A stretch of DNA of 11,515 nucleotides from Thermoleophilia bacterium (GCA_016844515.1 JAERMP010000130.1:1-11515); one strand, 5' to 3'; positions 1 through 6,205 are shown, counted from the stretch's first letter. Numbers and translations: made by a program. Notes: generated from the letters alone by a model not told the origin.

Positions 1-1
1 C

Positions 2-613
<612 letters not shown>

Positions 614-619
614 ACAATC

Positions 620-733
620 GTGGGGGGAAACGATGTTTCCCCCCACGAGCCCCCCTTCCTGGGGCTCTGCACCGACAGCCGCTCTTGACCTGCGGGCGAG
701 TGAATCGCCCTCCGGTCGTCGGGCGCGGTGCAC
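620..733 (-). repeat. Structured dispersed repeat, copy 1 (hairpin-rich, ~114 bp)
   Basis: Read on the minus strand this copy has, in order: GTGCAC (733-728), 12 bases, a 23-base block (715-693) identical to one in copy 2 and containing the hairpin GGGCGA/TCGCCC, 32 variable bases, the purine run AGGAAGGGGGGC (660-649), 2 bases, and a perfect 12-bp hairpin with arms 646-635 and 631-620 (GTGGGGGGAAAC with loop ATC). Copy 2 at 1733-1850 has the same blocks in the same order and almost the same spacing, but in the opposite orientation. The outer hairpin begins seven bases after the groEL stop. It lacks a U-tract, so it is not a textbook intrinsic terminator, though it could pause polymerase or protect the groEL 3' end. 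No coding potential is evident. The function is unknown to me. Confidence 0.85.
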
Positions 734-744
734 CTAGAACGATT

Positions 745-769
745 GAAGGGCCGGCTTAGCCGGCCCTTC
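745..769. terminator. Stem-loop between convergent groEL and zincin gene, probable bidirectional terminator
   Basis: GAAGGGCCGGC (745-755) and GCCGGCCCTTC (759-769) form a perfect 11-bp stem with a TTA loop. It lies between groEL (+) and the minus-strand gene ending at 794. The tail after the stem is only moderately T-rich on either strand (TGCGTT on +, AATCGTTCT on -), so termination efficiency is uncertain. It stands apart from the repeat at 620-733. Confidence 0.7.
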
Positions 770-793
770 TGCGTTAGTGGGCTTCGTTCGCGA

Positions 794-1576
794 CTACTCG
801 CCGAACGGCGTCCAAAACACATGCGTGACGCGATGCCTGCCGTTGCCTAGGTCGTCGAAGTAGACGTTCCCGTTCGCCCGGCTTGCCTGCGAGAACGGCG
901 GAGCCTTGTCGAGCCCATTCCGGCACTTCTTGCTCTTGCCGGGGCAGCTCGTGCCGCCGCCGCTCGAGCCGTCGAGATGCGCGTAGATCGCCGCGAGCTG
1001 GTCGAAGTCGTGGGCGTTCGGGTGCTCGTTGCTCGGGCCATACGAGCCGCCACCGTCAGGGTCGTTGGTGTAGTCCATGCACGACCCGAGGTTTCCGTTG
1101 TTGAAGTTCTCGTCCTGGTGGTCGAGGCCGAAGTCGTGAGCGATCTCCTGGCACATGACGAGACCCCGCCAGGCCGGCGTGTTGTATGTCGCGGTGTTGA
1201 AGTACGTGTCGTTGACTTTGGTGGTTGCCTGCGTGATGTGGCTCCCGGAGGCCCAGATCTGCGCGATGCCGAGCCAGCCGGTGTTTCCATACGACGCATT
1301 GCAAGCTTCGATCCGTCCGGACGTGGGACTGCAGCTGACGGGATCCTTCGCGCTCGAGACTTTCGTCAACTTGACCACGCTCGACACGCTCCAGTCAGCG
1401 ATCGCCCCGTCCAGGTACGGCTCCCAGGTCGAGCTGACGTTGTCGCCGACGCTGAGGTTCAGCGGGTTCGCTGTGCGCGCCCAGTGGTAGCTCCCCCACG
1501 AATGGCTGGCCAACGCGGCGCCTACCAAGACCAGTGCCGCAGACACCGCGGTCACAAGCGCCAACGTCTTTCTCAT
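794..1576 (-). CDS. Secreted metzincin-like (zincin) protein with altered zinc motif
   Basis: A 260-residue exported protein. The start at 1576 is backed by a strong Shine-Dalgarno AAGGAGG eight bases upstream. Residues 1-23 are a classic signal peptide (MRK, hydrophobic core, cleavage after ALA), so the product acts outside the membrane. Around residues 143-153 it reads QEIAHDFGLDH, which fits the metzincin zinc motif HExxHxxGxxH except that the first zinc-binding His is Gln143 (codon CAG); Glu144, His147, Gly150 and His153 are present. A Met-turn-like segment SCMDYT (166-171) follows at the expected distance, then PNAHDFDQL (186-194). The C-terminal ~50 residues after a Gly-rich linker (SSGGG) hold one CxxxxxxC pair and may be a small separate domain. 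Family membership in the matrixin/snapalysin-like zincins is inferred from these motifs. The Gln may mean altered metal binding or an inactive protease. The gene stands alone and is bracketed by inverted copies of a repeat. Confidence 0.82.
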   Translation of the reverse strand: MRKTLALVTAVSAALVLVGAALASHSWGSYHWARTANPLNLSVGDNVSSTWEPYLDGAIADWSVSSVVKLTKVSSAKDPVSCSPTSGRIEACNASYGNTGWLGIAQIWASGSHITQATTKVNDTYFNTATYNTPAWRGLVMCQEIAHDFGLDHQDENFNNGNLGSCMDYTNDPDGGGSYGPSNEHPNAHDFDQLAAIYAHLDGSSGGGTSCPGKSKKCRNGLDKAPPFSQASRANGNVYFDDLGNGRHRVTHVFWTPFGE

Positions 1577-1596
1577 GCCCAGAGCCTCCTTCGCTC

Positions 1597-1609
1597 GTTC
1601 ACAGTGAAC
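1597..1609. promoter_or_regulatory. Palindrome upstream of the zincin gene, candidate operator
   Basis: GTTCACAGTGAAC is a perfect 6+1+6 inverted repeat lying 21-33 bases upstream of the zincin start codon and just upstream of its Shine-Dalgarno. That is the usual place for a repressor site or a 5'-UTR hairpin. No regulator gene is adjacent to the zincin gene, so any partner would act in trans. Confidence 0.4.
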
Positions 1610-1732
1610 TCCTCGGAGTCTGTCGCTCTCAGCGGCGAAGTCAATGGTCCGATGGTGGGGCCGACCCAGGACGTTCGTCCGAAACGAGGAGGCAGCCGCC
1701 GCGAACGGCGGTTGGCACGTGTTGGTTCAGCT

Positions 1733-1850
1733 GTGCACGTCGGTTCAGGGCCGGAGGGCGATTCACTCGCCCGGGAGGCCAAGCGCGGCTCATCAGAAAG
1801 CTGCGAAGAGGAAGGGGGGCAGGCGGGGGGAAACATCGTTTCCCCCCGCC
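1733..1850 (+). repeat. Structured dispersed repeat, copy 2 (inverted relative to copy 1)
   Basis: On the plus strand: GTGCAC (1733-1738), 12 bases, the 23-base block 1751-1773 identical (as reverse complement) to 693-715 of copy 1, 35 variable bases holding a weak GCGGCT/AGCTGC stem, AGGAAGGGGGGC (1809-1820), 2 bases, then a perfect 13-bp hairpin with arms 1822-1834 and 1838-1850 (core GGGGGGAAAC, loop ATC). The last 23 bases of core hairpin are also identical to copy 1. Together the copies form ~115-bp imperfect inverted repeats around the zincin gene, with the G6AAAC hairpin on the outside of each. Confidence 0.85.
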
Positions 1851-1858
1851 AATAAGAA

Positions 1859-1883
1859 GAGCGGCCGCTGGGTACGGCCGCTC
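1859..1883 (-). terminator. Intrinsic terminator of the Rieske gene
   Basis: GAGCGGCCG (1859-1867) pairs perfectly with CGGCCGCTC (1875-1883) across a 7-base loop. Read on the minus strand the stem is followed by TTCTTATT, a usable U-tract. It lies about 90 bases past the stop codon of the minus-strand Rieske gene, whose transcript it would end. Confidence 0.72.
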
Positions 1884-1975
1884 AAGGGGGAAGAACTGGG
1901 GAGGATTGGGTAGTCAGGTTTTCGTCGGAACCACCATATGTCTCGTCCCCCATTGGGGGGAACTCGGAGCGACCG

Positions 1976-3745
1976 CTACGGCGAGTTCGTGACGCTGGCG
2001 CCACCGACCTCCTCGTACAGCCTCTCTCCGTGGTGCAGGCGGCGCGCGATGTCGAACGTTTGCCGCTGCGAGCGTGTGGTCGTGGCATGTGCGGCGAGGT
2101 AACGGCCGGCAGCGATGAGCGGTAGGGCTGCGTCATCGCCCGAGAGGAGCTCGTGCTGACGAGATGCGGCCTCCACGCACTGGATCGTGTGGAAGTTCCG
2201 GTCCTCGCGAACCAGTGCGGAGCCGAGCGCGGCCACGAGTCGCTGGGGGTTTGCGTCGGTGGCCAGGTACGACGCGACCAGCTGGCCGGCATCGTTCACC
2301 CGCTGTTGACGGTCGAGGAGCGCCGGCAGCTCGAGCAAGAGCACGTCCGGATCTGCAACCGACTGTGGTTCGGGCAGTCTCGTCGCGGGAACGTTGAGGA
2401 AGCGGTCGAGGTAGACGCTCATCGCGGCGTCGAACACTCCGCGCAGAAGCGGGCGTGACGGTGAGCGCCGCAGGCCCTGCTCGACGGCGTTCGCGAAGGT
2501 GAACGTGTGTAGCGCCGTGTCCCAGTCGCCGAACTCGTTGGTCGTCGGAAAACGCGCGATGCGTGTCGCGGCAGCGAACGACACCGCAGAGGCCAGCTCG
2601 ACCTCGCTCGCGCCGCCGCGGAGGGCTTCGAGAAGCGCGTCGATGCCCGCGGTCGGATCGTCCCCGAGCACGAGCTCGACGAGTTCCGTACGACTGGCCC
2701 AGGTGCCGCGCCTGGCGTTGCCCGCGGCGAGCGCGTCGGGGACCCGGTCGAAGGCCGCTTCCAGCAGCTCGACGAGGTCGACCGGGTTGCGCCAGGCGTT
2801 GCTCTCCTCCATCCGCTGCGCCGCCGCGAGCTGTTCCGGCAGCGACGCAAGCACTGCCTCGGCGTGATCCCAGCCCGCGACATCGAGGGCCTCGAGCGCC
2901 TTGTTGACGAAGTCGAGTGCATGGCCGAGATCGAGATAGCGATGATCCGTCGCAGCGGCGAAGAGCATGTCGGCGAGGTCCGTCGCCGACGCGCCCGAAC
3001 GTACGGCCGAGACGAGCGCGCGCTCCGCACCCTCTGCGTCGCGCACCTCGACGAAGCGACGGAACCAGCGCCCGAGCGCCGCGGGGTCTGCATCTGTCGA
3101 TGGAAGAGGATCGAGCGGAAAGCGGGGCGGATCCCAGGCCGCCTCCGCGGCCACGTCGGCAAGTCCGTGGTACAGAGCGACAGGGACGTCTGCCGGGTCG
3201 AGTCGCGGCAGGAGGTTCACGAAGCAGGTGAGCGTCGTCAGGCCGCGCCCCCACCCGCCGCCTCGCCGCTCGACGCCGAACGCGAGCCCGGCCCGGAAGG
3301 CGTCCACGCCGGACGGGTCGGCCTCGGTGAGCGTGATCGTCGCCTTCGCGAGGACGAGGGCGATGTTCCGTTCCAGCCCGTCGCGGAGACGCTTACGGTG
3401 GTGCGCGATGCGATCGTCGCGCGCGGCTACGTCGACGTAGACGTCGTCGCCGCGGAGCTCGACCGGAAAGCGCCGCAGATCGTCGGCCCACTGGTCGAAG
3501 GTGCCGCCGGAGCACAGGTCGAAGCGGGCGTGATGCCAGTGGCACGTGAGGATGCCGTCCGCAACCGTGCCGCGTTGCAGCGGGAAGCCCATGTGCGGGC
3601 AGCGGTTGTCGACGGCGTGTACCTCGTCCCCGTCCGCAAACAGGCAGATCGTGTGACCGCCGGCGTTGACGACAAGCCGTCCTTCAGCTCGAAGCTCGGA
3701 GAGCGACGCCGCCCGAACGAGCTCGTTCACCTCTGTGACCGTCAT
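1976..3745 (-). CDS. Rieske [2Fe-2S] protein with long alpha-helical repeat domain, probable SoxR target
   Basis: A 589-residue soluble protein. I place the start at 3745 because AGGAGGG sits eight bases upstream; an in-frame ATG at 3808 lies inside the promoter. Residues ~1-107 are a Rieske domain: Cys49-Pro-His51, sixteen residues, Cys68-His-Trp-His71, ligands for a [2Fe-2S] cluster that carries one electron. No signal peptide or catalytic mononuclear-iron domain is seen, so it is not an ordinary ring-hydroxylating oxygenase. The remaining ~480 residues are helical and appear to consist of four degenerate repeats (about 147-184, 255-290, 381-426, 501-534; pattern L-xx-A-xx-FAAA-x-R ... F-xx-A/NA-xxxx-L). 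These are arranged as two larger duplicated halves, each carrying a linker of the type L-x-G-xx-D-x-A ... RF ... LP. I do not recognise this domain. The gene diverges from soxR and its promoter carries the sox box. An electron-transfer or redox-sensing role is inference. Confidence 0.86.
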   Translation of the reverse strand: MTVTEVNELVRAASLSELRAEGRLVVNAGGHTICLFADGDEVHAVDNRCPHMGFPLQRGTVADGILTCHWHHARFDLCSGGTFDQWADDLRRFPVELRGDDVYVDVAARDDRIAHHRKRLRDGLERNIALVLAKATITLTEADPSGVDAFRAGLAFGVERRGGGWGRGLTTLTCFVNLLPRLDPADVPVALYHGLADVAAEAAWDPPRFPLDPLPSTDADPAALGRWFRRFVEVRDAEGAERALVSAVRSGASATDLADMLFAAATDHRYLDLGHALDFVNKALEALDVAGWDHAEAVLASLPEQLAAAQRMEESNAWRNPVDLVELLEAAFDRVPDALAAGNARRGTWASRTELVELVLGDDPTAGIDALLEALRGGASEVELASAVSFAAATRIARFPTTNEFGDWDTALHTFTFANAVEQGLRRSPSRPLLRGVFDAAMSVYLDRFLNVPATRLPEPQSVADPDVLLLELPALLDRQQRVNDAGQLVASYLATDANPQRLVAALGSALVREDRNFHTIQCVEAASRQHELLSGDDAALPLIAAGRYLAAHATTTRSQRQTFDIARRLHHGERLYEEVGGASVTNSP

Positions 3746-3777
3746 ATCTCTTCCCTCCTGGTAAGGCGCTTGGCTGG

Positions 3778-3808
3778 AGGTTAGAACCTCAAGTATTGTT
3801 GAAGTCAA
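3778..3808 (-). promoter_or_regulatory. MerR-type promoter with sox box between the Rieske gene and soxR
   Basis: Reading toward the Rieske gene, TTGACT (3808-3803) and TAACCT (3783-3778) are separated by exactly 19 bp, the overlong spacer characteristic of MerR-family-activated promoters. The spacer region carries CCTCAAGTATTGTTGAAG (3787-3804), which matches the classical SoxR operator CCTCAAGTTAACTTGAGG at 13 of 18 positions and keeps CCTCAA/TTGAAG as near-symmetric half-sites. SoxR bound here would untwist the spacer and activate the minus-strand gene. The same site may autoregulate soxR on the other strand. The match was made by eye from the known consensus. Confidence 0.82.
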
Positions 3809-3819
3809 GAGGCGAGGTT

Positions 3820-4263
3820 ATGACATCCGAGCTGACCATCGGCGAGGTCGCCGCGCGCAGCGGAGTGGCTCCGTCGGCGCTCCGCTTCTACGAGCGCGCG
3901 GGCCTCATCGGCTCGCTGCGGACGAGCGGCAATCAGCGCCGCTACGAGCGCGCCGTACTGCGCCGAATCGCAGTCATCCAAGCCGGGAAGGCTGCGGGCA
4001 TCCCGCTCGCGCAGATTCGGTCCGCGCTCGCGACTCTCCCGGACGATCGGGTGCCGAGCCGGCGGGACTGGGACCGTTTGTCGCGCGCTTGGCGGAAGGA
4101 CGTCGACGAGCGCATCGCCCTCCTCCAGGGGCTTCGTGGACGTCTCACGACCTGCATCGGCTGCGGCTGCCTCTCGATCGACCGGTGCAGGCTCTTGAAT
4201 CCCGACGATGACGCTGCGCGCCTCGGCGTGGGAGCCCACTTCCTTCTGCGGGATCGAGCCTAG
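3820..4263 (+). CDS. soxR: Redox-sensing MerR-family activator SoxR
   Basis: A 147-residue MerR-family regulator. The N-terminal helix-turn-helix (TIGEVAARSGVAPSALRFYERAGLI, split here only in words: residues ~6-30) is followed by the winged segment GNQRRYERAVLRRIAVIQ, a dimerisation helix around residues 80-108, and the cluster-binding loop CIGCGCLS with Cys112, Cys115, Cys117 and Cys123 (CX2CXCX5C), the signature of SoxR. The [2Fe-2S] cluster switches the promoter on when oxidised; in actinobacteria SoxR is known to respond to redox-active small molecules rather than to run a SoxS cascade. I chose ATG 3820, preceded by GAGGCGAGG, over the in-frame ATG at 3796, because the latter falls inside the operator. 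It diverges from the Rieske gene, which it presumably controls. Its TAG stop (4261-4263) overlaps the TAG of the convergent Mo-enzyme gene. Confidence 0.95.
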   Translation: MTSELTIGEVAARSGVAPSALRFYERAGLIGSLRTSGNQRRYERAVLRRIAVIQAGKAAGIPLAQIRSALATLPDDRVPSRRDWDRLSRAWRKDVDERIALLQGLRGRLTTCIGCGCLSIDRCRLLNPDDDAARLGVGAHFLLRDRA

Positions 4264-4865
4264 AACCCGTACCGCTCCTCCCCGAACGGGTCGGCGTCGT
4301 TGTGGTAGCCGTAGCGCTCCCAGAATCCGGGGCGATCGTCGGTCGTGAGCTCGATTCCACGGAGCCACTTGGCGCTCTTCCAGAAGTACTTGCCGGGGAT
4401 CACGAGGCGAAGTGGTCCGCCGTGCTCGGGCGTCAGCGGCGCTCCGTCCGCGTGGGTGGCGAGCAGCGAGAGCGGGTCGCGCAGGAACGCGATCGGCACG
4501 TTGGTCGTGTAGCCCTCCTCTGAGTGGGCGACGACGAAGCGCGCCGACGAGAGCGGCTTCGCGAGCTCCTCGAGCGCCGACCAATGAACACCCTCGAACG
4601 TGACGTCGAAGCGGCTCCAGCGCGTGACGCAGTGGATGTCCTGCGTATGGGTCGTGCGGGGAAGCTGGCTGAGCTCGTCCCAGGTCAGCCGGATCGGGCT
4701 TTCGACCTCGCCGGACACGGTGAAGTCCCACGTGGCGAGGTCTGTGTTCGGGATCGAGCCCGCGTGGAGGACGGGCCACTTCTCGGTCAGGTACTGGCCT
4801 GGCGGCAATCGCGCCGGGTCGTACCCGGCCTCGAGGACCTTCTTCTCCGCCTTGCTCCTGAACAC
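4260..4865 (-). CDS. Sulfite-oxidase-fold molybdopterin-dependent oxidoreductase (MsrP/YuiH-like)
   Basis: About 201 residues from GTG 4865; an in-frame ATG at 4892 would add nine residues but would run over the divergent ygfZ-like start. I prefer the GTG because a -10-like TAGTGT lies seven bases upstream and homologous proteins begin close to the PARLPPGQYLTEKWPVLH segment. The fold is recognised from that segment, WDFTVSGEVESPIRLTWDEL, the molybdenum-ligand cysteine in DIHCVTRWS (Cys79), and HGGPLRLVIPGKYFWKSAKW, which wraps the cofactor. There is no Tat signal, heme domain or dimerisation domain, so this is a cytosolic single-domain enzyme rather than a classical sulfite oxidase or periplasmic MsrP. 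The substrate is unknown; methionine sulfoxide or another S/N-oxide would be a guess from family knowledge. The gene converges on soxR with overlapping stop codons. Confidence 0.88.
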   Translation of the reverse strand: MFRSKAEKKVLEAGYDPARLPPGQYLTEKWPVLHAGSIPNTDLATWDFTVSGEVESPIRLTWDELSQLPRTTHTQDIHCVTRWSRFDVTFEGVHWSALEELAKPLSSARFVVAHSEEGYTTNVPIAFLRDPLSLLATHADGAPLTPEHGGPLRLVIPGKYFWKSAKWLRGIELTTDDRPGFWERYGYHNDADPFGEERYGF

Positions 4866-4884
4866 GATTCCTACACTAGTCCCC
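4866..4884. promoter_or_regulatory. Shared bidirectional -10 region, two likely leaderless GTG starts
   Basis: The core TACACTA (4872-4878) can be read as TACACT toward ygfZ (+) and TAGTGT toward the Mo enzyme (-). From each hexamer there are exactly seven bases to a GTG codon, at 4885 (+) and 4865 (-), the distance expected if transcription starts at the start codon. Neither start has a good Shine-Dalgarno (the minus side has only AGGA). No convincing -35 was found on either strand. Confidence 0.5.
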
Positions 4885-5685
4885 GTGGCCATTACCGCGT
4901 TACGGATTGCTCGGCGTCCCCGGGAGTTCGTCTGCGTGCGGGGACCGGATGCCGCGCCCTATCTCCAGGCGATGGTCTCGAACGACGTCGAGGCTCTCGG
5001 TCTCGGTGAGGCGTGCGAGGCCCTGCTTCTCACCTCGAAAGCGCGCGTGATCGCGCCGCTGACGGTTCTGCGACGCGGAGTCGACGACTTCCTCCTGCTG
5101 ACGGAGCCGGGGCTCGGCGAGCGCGTGCGCTCGGTGCTCCTGCGCTCGCGGTTTGCAGCGAAGTGCGAGCTCGAGGTGGAGGCCCACGACTCGGTCGTCG
5201 TCCTCGGTGGGGCCGAGGGGATTCCGAACGCCGACTACGGGGTCGCGGCCGTCGAAGTGCTCGACGGCGATTACGCGCCCACGATCGACGACGGCGAGCT
5301 CGAGCTCCTTCGGATCAAGGCCGGGACCCCGAGATGGGGTCGCGAGATCGACGACAGGATCCTTCCCGCCGAGGCCGGCCTGGATCGGAGTGCGGTCGAC
5401 TTCGAGAAAGGTTGCTATCCGGGGCAGGAACCGATCGCTCGCCAGCACTACCGGGGTCGCGTGAACCGCACTCTCCGTGTCCTTGCGATCGAAGGCACCG
5501 ATCTGCCTGAGTACGACGCCGAGCTGACACACGAGGGGAAGGTCGTCGGCAGGGTCACGAGTGCCGCACTCGATGACGGGACGGTCGTCGCACTCGCGTA
5601 CGTGCGCACCGAGGTTCCGCGCGACGTGATCCTCGACATCGGCACGCGCGGAGCCCGTCAGCTTCCGATTCCGAGCACCAGCTGA
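4885..5685 (+). CDS. ygfZ: YgfZ/GcvT-like folate-binding protein (Fe-S cluster maintenance)
   Basis: A 266-residue protein from GTG 4885. The reading frame stays open further upstream, but that part is antisense to the Mo-enzyme gene. The signature of the YgfZ branch is Lys175-Gly-Cys177-Tyr-Pro-Gly-Gln-Glu followed by PIARQHYRGRVNR, which separates it from true aminomethyltransferases. The N-terminal half (EFVCVRGPDAAPYLQAMVSNDV, LLLTSKARVIAPLTVLRR) is the folate-binding GcvT-type domain and residues ~195-262 are the C-terminal beta-barrel. YgfZ is known to use tetrahydrofolate in assembling or repairing certain Fe-S proteins and in resistance to oxidative stress. That suits a neighbourhood containing SoxR and a Rieske protein. 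It is divergent from the Mo enzyme across a 19-bp gap and ends 21 bases before the convergent tRNA. A small stem (CTGACG/CGTCAG, 5682-5696) overlaps the stop codon. Confidence 0.9.
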   Translation: MAITALRIARRPREFVCVRGPDAAPYLQAMVSNDVEALGLGEACEALLLTSKARVIAPLTVLRRGVDDFLLLTEPGLGERVRSVLLRSRFAAKCELEVEAHDSVVVLGGAEGIPNADYGVAAVEVLDGDYAPTIDDGELELLRIKAGTPRWGREIDDRILPAEAGLDRSAVDFEKGCYPGQEPIARQHYRGRVNRTLRVLAIEGTDLPEYDAELTHEGKVVGRVTSAALDDGTVVALAYVRTEVPRDVILDIGTRGARQLPIPSTS

Positions 5686-5705
5686 CGTGTCGTCAGGTGG
5701 CGCGA

Positions 5706-5778
5706 TGCGCCCGGCAAGATTCGAACTTGCGACCTCTGCCTCCGCAGGGCAGCGCTCTATCCCCTGAGCTACGGGCGC
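5706..5778 (-). tRNA. tRNA-Arg, anticodon GCG
   Basis: A complete 73-base cloverleaf without encoded CCA. All stems pair perfectly: acceptor GCGCCCG/CGGGCGC, D stem GCTC/GAGC, anticodon stem CTGCC/GGCAG, T stem GCAAG/CTTGC with loop TTCGAAT. The anticodon loop is CTGCGGA, giving anticodon GCG at 5745-5743, which reads CGC and by wobble CGU. C35 and discriminator A73 agree with arginine identity. Most bacteria read these codons with an ACG anticodon edited to inosine, so GCG is unusual. The body resembles a CCG isoacceptor with one changed anticodon base. The gene lies 19 bases past the SnoaL-like stop codon; TAGACT (5794-5789) could be a -10, but no -35 is obvious, so it may also be cut from the upstream operon transcript. 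Confidence 0.95.
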
Positions 5779-5797
5779 TCGGCCGGCAAGTCTAGCG

Positions 5798-6205
5798 TCA
5801 CCCGATCTCGCGGATGCGCGTCACGAGATCCGTAGCGAGATCGTCCGGAACCGGGATCGTCAGGTTGTATTGCTCTATCCGCCAACCGACGCCGTCGTGT
5901 TGGAGGACGCCCGAGCCGCGGCACGCTCCGTAGAACTCGTTCTCGACTGTCTCGTCGAACCACGCTGTTCTCCCGTCGCGCGCCATATCGATCGACCGTT
6001 CGGACGCCGTGTACGTCCAACCCTTGCCGCGCGAGAAGTAGGAGTGGACGAACTCGCGGAAGTCCGTGCCTGCCCACCGCTCGCCGGGCGCCGTACCCAG
6101 GAACACGGCTTCCTCTGCGAGCGTCGCAAAGTAGCGCTCCTCGTCGGCCTCTGCGGCCGCCGCGTGGAACTCATCGAGTACAGATTTGATCTCTGAGCGA
6201 TCCAT
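5798..6205 (-). CDS. SnoaL-like / NTF2-superfamily protein
   Basis: A 135-residue cytosolic protein of the NTF2-like cone fold. The pattern is an N-terminal helix pair (VLDEFHAAAAEADEERYFATLAEE, residues ~8-31), the turn FLGTAPGERWAG (35-46), then strands with TAWFDETVENEFYGACRGSGVL and a terminal WRIEQYNLTIPVPDDLAT. This matches the polyketide-cyclase-like SnoaL/DUF4440 group, which includes small enzymes and ligand-binding proteins; no substrate can be read from the sequence. Its ATG overlaps the TAA of the cyclic-nucleotide-binding frame by one base (TAATG), so translation is probably coupled and it is the last protein gene of the transporter operon. The single polypeptide is intact. Confidence 0.8.
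   Translation of the reverse strand: MDRSEIKSVLDEFHAAAAEADEERYFATLAEEAVFLGTAPGERWAGTDFREFVHSYFSRGKGWTYTASERSIDMARDGRTAWFDETVENEFYGACRGSGVLQHDGVGWRIEQYNLTIPVPDDLATDLVTRIREIG

Larger units (their letters stand above)
1577..1975. other. 399-bp intergenic region: promoter/operator, repeat copy 2, terminator
   Basis: No gene is supported here. From left to right it contains the Shine-Dalgarno of the zincin gene (minus strand, 1585-1591), a perfect palindrome at 1597-1609, a -35-like TTGACT on the minus strand (1644-1639) without a convincing -10 partner, repeat copy 2 (1733-1850), a terminator for the Rieske gene (1859-1883), and a short C5/G5 hairpin (1947-1959) about 16 bases past the Rieske stop codon. 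The remaining sequence shows nothing I can interpret. Confidence 0.6.

Noticed and set aside
620..646. G6AAAC hairpin as a simple intrinsic terminator for groEL
   Set aside because: It has no U-tract after the stem and it recurs as part of a larger conserved element; a separate stem-loop at 745-769 is a better terminator candidate.
977..1855. Long plus-strand open frame (~290 codons) opposite the zincin gene
   Set aside because: Antisense shadow of a gene with signal peptide and zinc motif; Arg/Val-rich, no domain, no ribosome-binding site, and it runs through the repeat copy.
1945..1962. C5-ATT-G5 hairpin past the Rieske stop codon as a terminator
   Set aside because: Only five pairs and no T-tract on the minus strand; the stem at 1859-1883 fits much better.
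2864..3784. Plus-strand open frame (~306 codons) opposite the Rieske gene
   Set aside because: Shadow of the Rieske coding strand; composition is low-complexity Arg/Glu/Val and it shows no family motif.
3805..4779. Minus-strand open frame (~324 codons) covering soxR and the Mo enzyme
   Set aside because: Overlaps two clearly recognisable genes in other frames; Arg/Pro-rich with no motif.
4600..4884. Upstream extension of the YgfZ-like frame
   Set aside because: Antisense to the Mo enzyme; YgfZ homology begins at the GTG 4885 region.
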